The notes: generated by a model not told the origin, from the letters alone. A DNA stretch of 45,826 nucleotides from Clostridium tagluense (GCF_003865095.1 NZ_BHYK01000033.1:1-45826); one strand, 5' to 3'; shown: positions 1-8,219, counted from the first letter of the stretch. Made by a program: numbers and translations.

Positions 1-126
1 AGGCTTTATAACCTTAACTGAAAAATTTATGATTAGGTAATTCTTATTGAACCGCCGTGTACCGAACGGTACGCACGGTGGTGTGAGAGGTCGCTAAATA
101 AATTAATTATTTAGCTCCTACTCGAT
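1..126 (+). mobile_element. 3' end of a group II intron (domains V and VI), truncated by the window edge
   Basis: Positions 51-82 fold as domain V: ACCGCCGTG pairs with CACGGTGGT, there is a two-base CG bulge, and TACC pairs with GGTA around a four-base loop. Positions 83-126 resemble domain VI: GCTAAATAA pairs with TTATTTAGC, and the segment ends in CTCCTACTCGAT, which is typical of bacterial intron 3' ends with a bulged branch-point A. The 3' splice site is probably after base 126 (inferred). The reverse-transcriptase ORF would lie left of the window. The intron sits just beyond the stop of the converging beta-helix gene, a typical intergenic location. Confidence 0.82.
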
Positions 127-176
127 TACAAAATTGAAAATGATGGTTTAAATAATAATTTTATCTAGTGTAATTA

Positions 177-1541
177 TTATTTCCCGCGAGTGGCTAGAGC
201 ATACCAATGATCTCCATACTTGTAGCCTTTGGTTATATTACCACTTATTTTGTTATTATGATTTTTATTAGAAGTGGAGTATATACCACTTTTAGCTATA
301 ATTCCGTTACTTGAGCTAATTTTATTATTGGTGATTGTAATATATTGAGGATCAGCTACCCCATTCCAGTCAAGTAATATGGCATTACCTTTTTCGGGAG
401 TATTAACATCATTTTTACCATTAGTATCAGCTATAATATTATCTGAAACGGTGCAATTTGAAGTACCTGCTATTATTGCTATGCCATTAGTTTGCGAAGA
501 CAATACATTATTACCTGTAACAGTTGATCCAGTTGTAGCAAAAAGGCATATTGCGCCCAAATTTCCACGACCTTTTATTGATTCTTCTACTGTATTGTTT
601 TTAACAATGTTATTATCAGATTGCCATATTTCTATTTGATTAAATCTGTTATTTTTACAGGTATTATTTATAATAGAATTTGCGCTGGTAACTTTTTTGC
701 TACCTCCATAAACTGTAACACCTTCCTGACCATTACCTTGGCAATTATTATTGGCTACTACAGAATTGGTTGTGCCTTTTCCAGTGGTTGAATTGTAAGC
801 AAGTATTACACCTTGTCCTCCACTGTTATTCAAAATATTATTTGTTACGTAGATGTTTGTTCCATTTAGACAATAAACATGCCCACTTATTTGTTCAATG
901 CTATAGCCACCAAAAACCTTAGGGTTATCAAAATTATTGTTATCTATTATAATATTAGAGCTATCATTATCTATTAAAACTCCATATTTGTGTATATCAT
1001 AAAAATATGAATTCGTAAGGGAACAGTTACTTGCTCCATAAAAATTAATCCCTGCATAATCAATGTTATTTGTGAATCTGCAACCTATTATATTAACTCC
1101 ATTTTTTTGAAAAACACTTAAAGCTGTAGAGCAATTTTGAAACTCTATACCCTCAAAACTGTTAAAATTGCCTGCGGAAAATAAAGTATTTTTGCCAGTG
1201 CCTTTAATTATAACATCATTAGAAGAAAGTAGTTTTATATTGTCTTTTAATTTAACAGTACTAGAAAATTTATATATACCTTTTGGTAATTGTATTACAG
1301 CGCCTTGTGAAAAAGAGTCTATCATTTTTTGAAATTGGATTGAGGTATCTGATACTCCTGTTATATCTAAATTATAATTTATAGCATTTATAATAGTAGG
1401 AATATTAGTTGTCATAGATACGTTAGAGGATTGTGATGTTAGATCAGCAGCATTTGTAGTAGTTAGAAAGTAACTAACATTTGATAAAGAAATTAATATT
1501 ATTATTGCGGTTATACTTTTTTTGAAATTGTTTTTTAACAT
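177..1541 (-). CDS. Secreted right-handed parallel beta-helix protein (possible polysaccharide lyase or epimerase)
   Basis: This 454-residue protein has a signal peptide: a Lys-rich start, a hydrophobic core at about residues 10-28, and a small-residue exit near TTTNAA. The rest is a regular series of short strands rich in Asn, Ile and Gly with NNxI/V turns, as in pectate-lyase, NosD or C5-epimerase type right-handed beta-helices. No catalytic residue can be assigned by eye, so lyase, epimerase and pure binding roles all remain open. It starts with ATG after AGGAG at 1550-1554. A GEMM-I riboswitch lies immediately upstream on the same strand, so expression should respond to c-di-GMP. It sits beside the exopolysaccharide locus, which makes a role on a surface glycan plausible. 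Confidence 0.85.
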   Translation of the reverse strand: MLKNNFKKSITAIIILISLSNVSYFLTTTNAADLTSQSSNVSMTTNIPTIINAINYNLDITGVSDTSIQFQKMIDSFSQGAVIQLPKGIYKFSSTVKLKDNIKLLSSNDVIIKGTGKNTLFSAGNFNSFEGIEFQNCSTALSVFQKNGVNIIGCRFTNNIDYAGINFYGASNCSLTNSYFYDIHKYGVLIDNDSSNIIIDNNNFDNPKVFGGYSIEQISGHVYCLNGTNIYVTNNILNNSGGQGVILAYNSTTGKGTTNSVVANNNCQGNGQEGVTVYGGSKKVTSANSIINNTCKNNRFNQIEIWQSDNNIVKNNTVEESIKGRGNLGAICLFATTGSTVTGNNVLSSQTNGIAIIAGTSNCTVSDNIIADTNGKNDVNTPEKGNAILLDWNGVADPQYITITNNKISSSNGIIAKSGIYSTSNKNHNNKISGNITKGYKYGDHWYALATRGK

Positions 1542-1552
1542 TTAAATCACTC

Positions 1553-1645
1553 CTTTTATTTCGGTGGCTAGGCTACCATACCTAAGTAAGGCCCTATGGC
1601 TTTGCGTCCTTACCTTTCGATAAGTTTGCTATTATCGGTAAAAGA
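1553..1645 (-). promoter_or_regulatory. Cyclic di-GMP-I (GEMM-I) riboswitch upstream of the beta-helix gene
   Basis: On the minus strand the leader contains the GEMM-I signatures in order: GCAAAC, a stem capped by CGAAAG, GGACGCAAAGCC, a variable second hairpin, GGTAGC, and ACCGA. By alignment from memory with the V. cholerae Vc2 aptamer, the ligand-contacting positions G20, A47 and C92 are G, A and C here. This favours c-di-GMP over cGAMP. CTTTTA (1644-1639) can pair with TAAAAG (1558-1553), and the latter overlaps the first two bases of the AGGAG Shine-Dalgarno (1554-1550). Control may therefore be translational; no terminator is seen between aptamer and gene. The direction of control (ON or OFF) is inference. 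Confidence 0.92.
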
Positions 1646-1647
1646 TT

Positions 1648-1674
1648 CATCTAGAAGATTTATCTAGAAGATTA
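1648..1674. repeat. Short tandem direct repeat next to the riboswitch
   Basis: Two adjacent 13-base units that differ only at the first base (CATCTAGAAGATT then TATCTAGAAGATT) lie just 5' of the aptamer in the transcribed sense. Function is unknown. It could be a protein-binding site or a replication-slippage product. Confidence 0.5.
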
Positions 1675-1785
1675 AATAAAATATTACCATTAATATATAT
1701 TATCGAAAACAATCTACTATCCTTTAGATTTTCTTAAATTAGTTATAAAAATGGGTGAAAACATGTTCATTTTGAAATTTTAAAT

Positions 1786-1814
1786 TTGCCATAAATTTAT
1801 GGGAGATATATAAT
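1786..1814 (+). promoter_or_regulatory. Predicted sigma-A promoter for the exopolysaccharide locus / first LCP gene
   Basis: TTGCCA at 1786-1791 and TATAAT at 1809-1814 are separated by 17 bases. Transcription would begin near 1821, about 68 bases before the first LCP start codon. Confidence 0.65.
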
Positions 1815-1888
1815 TAATTGTGGTTATTTTAAAGTCTGAATAGCACTTTCCAAATTGATTATACTAATCATTATAGGAAGGTGAAAAT

Positions 1889-2881
1889 ATGAAGAAAATG
1901 AAACCATGGATGAAGATTGTTTTAAGTGTATTTGTTATTATTGTACTAGTTGGTGGAGCTGTATTTAGCTATACATTTTATCAACTTAGCAAAATGAATA
2001 CTTCAAAAATATCAAAAACCGATGCAGATTTAGGTATCAAGCCTGAAGTATCTGTAAAAAAAGAAAATGAAAAGGGTATAATAAATATTGCACTTTTCGG
2101 TCTGGATAGAGAAGATAAAAACCAGCCAAGTCGGTCGGATTCTATAATAATACTCTCTATTGATAAAGTGCAGAAGAAAATAAAAATGTCTTCTATTATG
2201 AGAGATACATACGTAGAGATAAGTGGTCATGGTAAAACAAAGCTTGCACATGCATATGCTTACGGTGGACCCCAGCTTGCTATAAAAACTCTTAATGAAA
2301 ATTTTAATTTAGACATTAGAGATTATGTTTCTGTGGATTTTATTGCCTTTGAAAAAATAATAGACGATATTGGCACAATAAATATAGATATTAAACAAGA
2401 CGAAATTAGTGCAATAAACGATAAAATACTTGAAGCTTCTAAAATCGAAAAGAAAGCAGTTACTAAAATTACAAAATCGGGACTGCAGACTTTAAATGGA
2501 CTTCAGGCTGTTGCGTATTCAAGGGTACGATATACTACTGGCGGGGATTTCCGGAGAACTGAAAGGCAAAGAAAGGTATTATCAGATGTGCTTACAAAAA
2601 TTAAATCATTAGGGGTGACAGAATCTCTATCAGTTGCTACTAAGATTCTACCTTATACTGAAACAAACATGAATAATATGGAAATAATAAAAAATACTAA
2701 AGAAATGGTTACGTTTAATATAAATAGCTTGGAGCAGGAGAGATTTCCAGTAGATGGCTACTGCAGGGGAAAAACTATTGATGGAGTGTGGTATTTAGCT
2801 GCGGATATGTCGGCTACTATAGACCAAATCCACAAATTTATTTACAAAGATATAAAGCCGGTGCCTAAAGCCACATTGTAA
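1889..2881 (+). CDS. LytR-CpsA-Psr (LCP) family glycopolymer-peptidoglycan transferase, copy 1
   Basis: This 330-residue protein has a short cytoplasmic N-terminus and one membrane segment at about residues 10-30, followed by an extracytoplasmic LCP domain. Visible LCP signatures include SRSDSIIILSIDK, MRDTYVEI, and the Arg-rich block GGDFRRTERQR near residue 220, which binds the pyrophosphate of the lipid-linked substrate. LCP enzymes move undecaprenyl-linked polysaccharides onto peptidoglycan. The start has a good AGGAAGGTG ribosome site. It is the first gene of the exopolysaccharide locus, and a close paralogue ends the locus at 25261-26307, with long near-identical stretches of DNA. rfbD follows after 64 bases with no terminator, so the two are probably co-transcribed. 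Confidence 0.93.
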   Translation: MKKMKPWMKIVLSVFVIIVLVGGAVFSYTFYQLSKMNTSKISKTDADLGIKPEVSVKKENEKGIINIALFGLDREDKNQPSRSDSIIILSIDKVQKKIKMSSIMRDTYVEISGHGKTKLAHAYAYGGPQLAIKTLNENFNLDIRDYVSVDFIAFEKIIDDIGTINIDIKQDEISAINDKILEASKIEKKAVTKITKSGLQTLNGLQAVAYSRVRYTTGGDFRRTERQRKVLSDVLTKIKSLGVTESLSVATKILPYTETNMNNMEIIKNTKEMVTFNINSLEQERFPVDGYCRGKTIDGVWYLAADMSATIDQIHKFIYKDIKPVPKATL

Positions 2882-2945
2882 ATATGGCATAGGTGATAAT
2901 TTAAATTATTTCTAGTTGTAAATAAAATATAAAGGAGAATGAATT

Positions 2946-3779
2946 ATGAAGATATTAATTACAGGAGCTAATGGCCAGCTTGGACGAGAGCTTGCTAATC
3001 AATACAAAGATATAAGAGGTATTGACTTAATACTTGCAGGTAAATTAGATTTAGATATAACAAACCTACATAGTGTATATAGTTTTGTAAACCAAAAAAA
3101 ACCAGATGTAATTATTAACTGTGCTGCATTTACTGCTGTTGACACCTGCGAATCACAAATAGATATGGCATATAAGATAAATGCTATAGGACCTAAAAAC
3201 TTGGCTATAGCTGCAAATGAAATTGGGGCAGAAATTGTTCAAGTATCAACAGATTATGTTTTTGATGGTAATACTGATAAATCACTAACAGAGTTTGACC
3301 TCGTAAATCCACAAACTGTTTATGGGAAAACAAAGCTTGAGGGAGAAATATTAGTTAAAAGCCACAATCCTAAGCATTATATAGTTAGAACTGCATGGCT
3401 TTACGGAGAAGGGAATAATTTTGTAAGGACTATGATAAATTTAAGTAAAACTAATACAACAATAAAAGTAGTTAATGACCAAAAGGGAACACCTACAAGT
3501 ACAGTGGATTTAGCTAGAGTTATAATAAAACTTATAGAAGATAAAAATTATGGATTGTTTCATTGCACCTGCAAAGGCGAATGTACCTGGTATGAATTCA
3601 CTAAAGAAATATTTAGACTTAAGGGTATTTCTACAGAAGTTTTGCCTTGCACAACAGATGAATTTAAAAGACCAGCAAAAAGACCTAAATATTCAGTGCT
3701 TAGAAATTATATGATGGAACTCACTTGTGGGGATATAACTAGGACTTGGGAAGAAGCGATTGGTGAATATTTAAAATAA
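2946..3779 (+). CDS. rfbD: dTDP-4-dehydrorhamnose reductase
   Basis: RfbD reduces dTDP-4-dehydrorhamnose to dTDP-L-rhamnose using NAD(P)H. The 277-residue length is normal for this short-chain dehydrogenase family. The N-terminus carries the Rossmann motif GANGQLG at residues 7-13, CAAFTAVD is in the substrate region, and the catalytic Tyr-x-x-x-Lys is in VYGKTKLEGE. The start has AAGGAGAATGAATT upstream. The RfbA, RfbB and RfbC partners are not in the window, so they must be elsewhere, or this reductase works on another NDP-4-keto sugar. It implies a rhamnose-like sugar in the polymer. Confidence 0.92.
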   Translation: MKILITGANGQLGRELANQYKDIRGIDLILAGKLDLDITNLHSVYSFVNQKKPDVIINCAAFTAVDTCESQIDMAYKINAIGPKNLAIAANEIGAEIVQVSTDYVFDGNTDKSLTEFDLVNPQTVYGKTKLEGEILVKSHNPKHYIVRTAWLYGEGNNFVRTMINLSKTNTTIKVVNDQKGTPTSTVDLARVIIKLIEDKNYGLFHCTCKGECTWYEFTKEIFRLKGISTEVLPCTTDEFKRPAKRPKYSVLRNYMMELTCGDITRTWEEAIGEYLK

Positions 3780-3942
3780 TAAAGTCAGAAAGTAATCTGG
3801 TATAAAGTCATTTTTGATGGCTACTGCCAGGTGAAAATCATAGTAAAATAGTAAGCTAAATAGTATAATTGCATTGTGGGATTCTTATAACTTACAAACG
3901 AGCTTAAATAATTTTGAAACCATTTGAAAGGGGTTGAATATA

Positions 3943-4929
3943 TTGGCTATTTTAGTTTGTGGCGGAGCTGGCTACATTGGAAGTCATATGGTAGCGGAGC
4001 TTTTAGAAAAAGGCGAAGAAGTTGTAATTCTAGATAATCTTGAAAAAGGACATAGGCAAGCATTACTTGGTGGCAAGTTTTATGAGGGAGATTTAAGAGA
4101 TAGTAACCTATTAGATCTTGTTTTTAATGAAAATAAAATAGATGCAGTTATAGATTTTGCAGCAGACTCACTAGTGGGAGAGAGTGTAGTGGAGCCACTA
4201 AAGTATTTTGAAAACAATATAGGAAGTACTGTTAATTTACTAAAGGCTATGAGAGATCATAAAGTACGCCATATAGTATTTTCCTCAACAGCTGCAACTT
4301 ATGGAGAACCGGAGAGTATACCTATCCTTGAAGAGGATAAGACAATACCAACTAATCCCTATGGAGAGTCAAAGCTTGCAGTAGAAAAGATATTAAAGTG
4401 GTGTGATAATGCCTATGGGATTACCTATACAGCTCTTAGATATTTTAATGCAGCAGGAGCTCATGTAAATGGAAAAATAGGAGAAGATCACTCACCAGAG
4501 TCTCATTTAATACCATTAATTCTTGAGGTAGCACTAGGAAAAAGAGAAAAAATCATGATTTTTGGGGATGACTATCCTACAGAAGATGGTACCTGCGTAA
4601 GAGATTATATACATGTAACAGATTTAGCAAATGCACATTTACTTGCCCTTAAAAGACTTAGAAATGGTGGTAAGAGTATAATTTGTAACTTAGGCAATGG
4701 GGAAGGTTTTTCTGTTAAAGAGGTTATAGAAGTTGCAAGAAAAGTTACAGGCCAGGTTATAAAAGCTGAAATTGCGCCAAGGCGTGCGGGAGATCCTGCT
4801 GTACTTATAGCTTCTAGTGATAGGGCAACAAGTGAGCTCGGTTGGAAACCTAAATATAATTCCATTGAAAACATCATAGAAACAGCTTGGGAATGGCATA
4901 AAAATAATCCTAATGGGTATGAAAAATAA
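3943..4929 (+). CDS. galE: UDP-glucose 4-epimerase
   Basis: GalE interconverts UDP-glucose and UDP-galactose. The protein has the NAD-binding motif GGAGYIGSH near its N-terminus, SSTAATYG with the catalytic Ser/Thr, and the Tyr-x-x-x-Lys pair in NPYGESK. The TTG at 3943 is chosen over the TTG at 3934 because GAAAGGGG ends at 3933: the upstream codon would touch the ribosome site, whereas 3943 gives a nine-base spacing and the family-typical N-terminus MAILVCGGAGYIG. The product is then 328 residues. galU follows after 24 bases. Cys replaces the more usual Thr before GGAGYIG, a minor variant. It supplies galactose for the exopolysaccharide. Confidence 0.95.
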   Translation: MAILVCGGAGYIGSHMVAELLEKGEEVVILDNLEKGHRQALLGGKFYEGDLRDSNLLDLVFNENKIDAVIDFAADSLVGESVVEPLKYFENNIGSTVNLLKAMRDHKVRHIVFSSTAATYGEPESIPILEEDKTIPTNPYGESKLAVEKILKWCDNAYGITYTALRYFNAAGAHVNGKIGEDHSPESHLIPLILEVALGKREKIMIFGDDYPTEDGTCVRDYIHVTDLANAHLLALKRLRNGGKSIICNLGNGEGFSVKEVIEVARKVTGQVIKAEIAPRRAGDPAVLIASSDRATSELGWKPKYNSIENIIETAWEWHKNNPNGYEK

Positions 4930-4953
4930 CTTATAAAATAAGGATGTGTTTAT

Positions 4954-5865
4954 ATGAAAGTTAAAAAAGCGATTATACCAGCAGCGGGACTTGGAACAAG
5001 GTTTCTTCCTGCAACAAAGGCACTACCTAAGGAAATGTTACCTATAGTTGATAAGCCTACAATGCAATATATTATAGAAGAAGCTGTGGCTTCAGGCATA
5101 GAAGAAATATTAATTATTACAGGAAGAAATAAAAAGTCTATTGAAGATCATTTTGATAAATCTGTAGAACTTGAGCTAGAGCTAGAAAATAAACATAAGG
5201 ATGGCTTACTTGAACAAGTTAGAGATATATCAAACATGGTAAATATACATTTTATAAGACAAAAAGAGCCAAAGGGACTTGGCCATGCTATAAATTGTGC
5301 AAGAACATTTGTGGGTAATGAACCTTTTGCTGTTATGTTAGGTGATGATATAGTTGACGCGAAGATCCCTTGTTTAAAACAACTTATGGACTGTTTTGAA
5401 GAAAAGGGAGCAACAATTTTAGGGGTTCAAGAAGTGAAAAAAGAAAATGTAGATAAATATGGAATAGTTGATGGGGTTCAAATTAGCGATAGAGTATACA
5501 AAGTTAATAACCTTGTTGAAAAACCGCAAGTAGACGTGGCACCCTCAAATGTAGCTATACTTGGTAGATACATTATAACTCCAGAGATATTTGATATATT
5601 AGATAATACAAAGCCAGGTAAAGGTGGAGAAATTCAACTAACGGATGCTCTAAAGACTCTAATAGGACAGCAAGATATGTACGCTTATGTATTCGAAGGA
5701 AGAAGATATGACGTAGGTGATAAATTAGGATTTCTTGAGGCCACAGTTGAGTTTGCACTAAAAAGAGAAGAATTAAAAGTTCCTTTTATGGAATATCTTC
5801 AGACTTTAAAATGTAATGATGAGTTTAGTGACTTATATAAAAAAGTAGAAAAAAGAAGATTGTAG
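4954..5865 (+). CDS. galU: UTP-glucose-1-phosphate uridylyltransferase
   Basis: This 303-residue enzyme makes UDP-glucose from UTP and glucose-1-phosphate, feeding GalE and the glycosyltransferases. The nucleotide-binding signature GLGTRFLPATKALPKEMLP lies at residues 12-30, VMLGDD is the metal-binding region, and NLVEKP plus GRYDVGDKLG near the C-terminus are typical of GalU/GtaB. AAGGATGTG precedes the ATG. It ends the first transcriptional block: a strong intrinsic terminator follows at 5918-5961. In Gram-positives such enzymes are often called gtaB or cap4C. Confidence 0.95.
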   Translation: MKVKKAIIPAAGLGTRFLPATKALPKEMLPIVDKPTMQYIIEEAVASGIEEILIITGRNKKSIEDHFDKSVELELELENKHKDGLLEQVRDISNMVNIHFIRQKEPKGLGHAINCARTFVGNEPFAVMLGDDIVDAKIPCLKQLMDCFEEKGATILGVQEVKKENVDKYGIVDGVQISDRVYKVNNLVEKPQVDVAPSNVAILGRYIITPEIFDILDNTKPGKGGEIQLTDALKTLIGQQDMYAYVFEGRRYDVGDKLGFLEATVEFALKREELKVPFMEYLQTLKCNDEFSDLYKKVEKRRL

Positions 5866-5917
5866 TTGTTAAAGAATGAAAATTTAGAATTGCAGCTTTA
5901 AAGATAATTAACGTAAA

Positions 5918-5961
5918 TAAGATAGAATTTGCTCATGAGCAAATTCTATCTTATTTTTTTT
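5918..5961 (+). terminator. Intrinsic terminator after galU
   Basis: A long hairpin pairs GATAGAATTTGCTC (5921-5934) with its exact complement at 5937-5950, and TTATTTTTTTT follows. It separates the sugar-nucleotide block from the rest of the locus. Confidence 0.93.
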
Positions 5962-6013
5962 GAATTTTAAGGAAAAAGAATTATATAGAAACTTTGTGCG
6001 AATGGCAATAAAG

Positions 6014-6145
6014 TTAAAAATCTTTAGTGTCATTAGGATTGTTATATGGCATTGGGGGGGTGGCCTTTCCAGCTGCTTTCATTAGGCTAGCATAAGAGAC
6101 ATACATAATAGTTAATATAAATCCAATAATTATAAATTTTATCAT
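6014..6145 (-). CDS. Small single-span membrane protein, 43 aa, unknown
   Basis: This is an open frame of 43 codons on the minus strand. It has one hydrophobic segment at residues 3-20 (FIIIGFILTIMYVSYA) and a short polar tail with prolines (TPPMPYNNPNDTKDF). GGAGG lies 11 bases before the ATG, a slightly long spacing. A well-formed promoter sits upstream (6211-6239). The coding-like composition, promoter and ribosome site together support a real gene. No family is recognised. It is transcribed away from the sugar transferase gene and ends near the galU terminator. Confidence 0.6.
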   Translation of the reverse strand: MIKFIIIGFILTIMYVSYASLMKAAGKATPPMPYNNPNDTKDF

Positions 6146-6210
6146 TAAGACTACATCCTCCCACATTAATAACAGTTAATAGATTTTTATTCATATAAAG
6201 GTATATATAG

Positions 6211-6239
6211 ATTATATGTCTTAATGAAAAAAAACACAA
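6211..6239 (-). promoter_or_regulatory. Predicted promoter for the 43-aa small membrane protein
   Basis: On the minus strand, TTGTGT (6239-6234) and TATAAT (6216-6211) are separated by 17 bases. They lie about 66 bases before the small gene's start. The rest of 6145-6468 contains the promoter of the divergent transferase gene and no other gene. Confidence 0.55.
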
Positions 6240-6373
6240 TGCATTATGGTGACAGGCCACTGGGATGTTAGATGATTGTTAATTTATGTTATTAGTATGA
6301 TATTTTTTAAATATAAAAGAATTACTACATTTTTATAGGGTTTGAAAATTCCATATAGAGATAATCAGTGGTT

Positions 6374-6401
6374 TTGTAACAAAAAAGATTTTGGTTATAA
6401 T
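6374..6401 (+). promoter_or_regulatory. Predicted promoter for the glycan assembly operon
   Basis: TTGTAA (6374-6379) and TATAAT (6396-6401) are separated by 16 bases and lie about 67 bases before the priming transferase start. This restarts transcription after the galU terminator. Confidence 0.5.
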
Positions 6402-6467
6402 TGGTGAGAATGTGAAATAGAATAGAGGATAGTCATTCTTATATTTTAAAAAGAAGAGGTGATATAT

Positions 6468-7136
6468 ATGCAACAATCAGAAGAAAATTCCATGGTTCAA
6501 GAGTTGGAGAATGCCAGAGAGTATGAGAAAAATATAGGATATTTTATTATCAAAAGAATAATTGATATTATGGGCGTTTTATGCGGAATTTTATTACTAA
6601 GTCCTGTGATGATTGTTGTTGCTATTTGGATTAAGTTAGATTCAGTAGGACCTGTTTTTTTTATACAGGAACGAGTTGGACAAGATGGTACTAGGTTTAT
6701 GATGTATAAATTTAGATCTATGTGTTTAGATGCAGAATATCTTTTGAAAAAGCTTAAAGATAAAAACGAAATGTTAGGACCTATGTTTAAGATAAAAGAT
6801 GATCCAAGAGTAACTAAAGTAGGGAGATTTATAAGAAAGACAAGTATAGACGAGTTACCTCAACTTTTTAATATATTAAAGGGAGAAATGTCACTTGTGG
6901 GACCAAGGCCAAGTCTGCCTAAAGAGGTAGAACAGTTTACCTCATTTCAAAAACAAAGATTAGTTGCAAAACCAGGCTTAACTTGTTATTGGCAGGTAAG
7001 AGGAAGAAGTGATGTGAGTTTTCAAGAGTGGATGGAAATGGATGTTCAGTATATAGAAGAACGAAATACATGGATAGATATAATACTTATATTCAAAACG
7101 GTGAGAGTGCTGTTTGGGGATGATGGCGCAAGGTAG
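6468..7136 (+). CDS. Undecaprenyl-phosphate sugar phosphotransferase (priming transferase, WcaJ/EpsL-like C-terminal core)
   Basis: This 222-residue enzyme starts polysaccharide repeat synthesis by moving a sugar-1-phosphate onto undecaprenyl phosphate at the membrane. It has the single hydrophobic re-entrant segment (GVLCGILLLSPVMIVVAIWI) and the conserved bacterial sugar transferase blocks YKFRSMC, FIRKTSIDELPQLFNILKGEMS, SLVGPRP and KPGLTCYWQVRGR. It is the short form without the N-terminal membrane and Rossmann domains of WbaP-type proteins. The ATG at 6468 is preferred over the GTG at 6459, because AGAAGAGGTG ends at the GTG and gives proper spacing to the ATG. It heads the glycan assembly operon. 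Confidence 0.93.
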   Translation: MQQSEENSMVQELENAREYEKNIGYFIIKRIIDIMGVLCGILLLSPVMIVVAIWIKLDSVGPVFFIQERVGQDGTRFMMYKFRSMCLDAEYLLKKLKDKNEMLGPMFKIKDDPRVTKVGRFIRKTSIDELPQLFNILKGEMSLVGPRPSLPKEVEQFTSFQKQRLVAKPGLTCYWQVRGRSDVSFQEWMEMDVQYIEERNTWIDIILIFKTVRVLFGDDGAR

Positions 7137-7172
7137 TATTAGTTCAAAATTGAAAGTAAGGAGGTGTACTTA

Positions 7173-8219
7173 ATGCTTTGTGCATTAATAATGGCAGGAG
7201 GTAAGGGTACTAGATTTTGGCCCTTGTCTACGGCAGAAAAGCCAAAACAGTTTCTGAAGCTTATTAGTGAAGATACAATGATTCAAATGACCGTGAAAAG
7301 ATTAGAAAAACTTATTCCTATAGAGAGAATATTTATAGTAACAGGTAAAAGATATATAGATCTAGTTAGAGCGCAGTTACCTAACTTACCAAATAGAAAC
7401 ATTATTATAGAGCCTGTAGCAAAGAACACGGCACCTTGCATAGCGCTTTCAGCTTTTCATATTAACAAAATATACGGAGATGCTACTATAGCAGTATTAC
7501 CCTCAGATCACCTTATTACTGATGAAGAAAATTTCTTACAAGTTTTAAATTCAGCACATGAATTTGTAGATAAAAACAAAGAAGCCATAGTAACTATAGG
7601 TGTAAAACCAGATAGACCAGAAATAGGATATGGCTATATAAATTATAGCCATATACATTGTTTAATAAATGGATATGAAGTTAGAAGTGTTAAAAAGTTT
7701 GTAGAAAAACCAGATTTACATAAGGCAAAGGAGTATTTAAAAGATGGAAATTACCTTTGGAATGGTGGAATGTTTATTTGGAAGGTGGCCAATATTTTAA
7801 GACTTACCAGTCAATATTTGAAAAATACTTTTGAAGTGTTAAGTGAAATAGTAGCGACCTGCGAAGCGGATTATCAAAGAGTATTAGAAGAAAAATACAA
7901 TAATATTGATAGTATATCTGTAGATTTTGGAATTATGGAGAAAGCAAAAGACATATACGTTATTCCAGGAGAGTTTGGATGGGATGATGTGGGAAATTGG
8001 GAAGCTGCCCAGAGATACATGATGAAAGACTGTAATGATAATGTTTGTATGGGTAATGTTAAGAAATTTGATTGTAGCAATAACATTATTATTAGTAATG
8101 GTAAACCAATAGTTATCTCAGGGCTTCAAGGTATATTTGTGGTTGAAAGTGATGATATGATATTTGTTGGGAAAAAGGATGGAATGGATAGTATAAGAGA
8201 TATCAAGATGAAAATTTGA
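7173..8219 (+). CDS. manC: Mannose-1-phosphate guanylyltransferase
   Basis: The enzyme forms GDP-mannose from GTP and mannose-1-phosphate. The signature AGGKGTRFWPLS followed by KPKQFLKL is at the N-terminus, LPSDHLI lies in the mid region and KKFVEKP after it. At 348 residues it is the short, single-domain type without the C-terminal phosphomannose isomerase domain of long ManC proteins. The ATG at 7173 is chosen because AAGGAGG overlaps the alternative GTG at 7164. No phosphomannomutase or GDP-mannose dehydratase is in the window, so those steps are encoded elsewhere or mannose itself is used. It implies a mannose-type sugar in the polymer. Confidence 0.93.
   Translation: MLCALIMAGGKGTRFWPLSTAEKPKQFLKLISEDTMIQMTVKRLEKLIPIERIFIVTGKRYIDLVRAQLPNLPNRNIIIEPVAKNTAPCIALSAFHINKIYGDATIAVLPSDHLITDEENFLQVLNSAHEFVDKNKEAIVTIGVKPDRPEIGYGYINYSHIHCLINGYEVRSVKKFVEKPDLHKAKEYLKDGNYLWNGGMFIWKVANILRLTSQYLKNTFEVLSEIVATCEADYQRVLEEKYNNIDSISVDFGIMEKAKDIYVIPGEFGWDDVGNWEAAQRYMMKDCNDNVCMGNVKKFDCSNNIIISNGKPIVISGLQGIFVVESDDMIFVGKKDGMDSIRDIKMKI

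Noticed and set aside
379-639. Plus-strand open frame opposite the beta-helix gene
   Set aside because: It is a shadow of the minus-strand coding sequence, with no ribosome site and no recognisable product. The same applies to most long opposite-strand frames in the OpuC, PepA and MgtE genes.
3815-3843. Possible remnant of a third LCP gene between rfbD and galE
   Set aside because: About 25 bases (GATGGCTACTGC then AGGTGAAAATCATAG) resemble the end of the first LCP gene, but the match does not extend on either side and no frame survives. Chance cannot be excluded.
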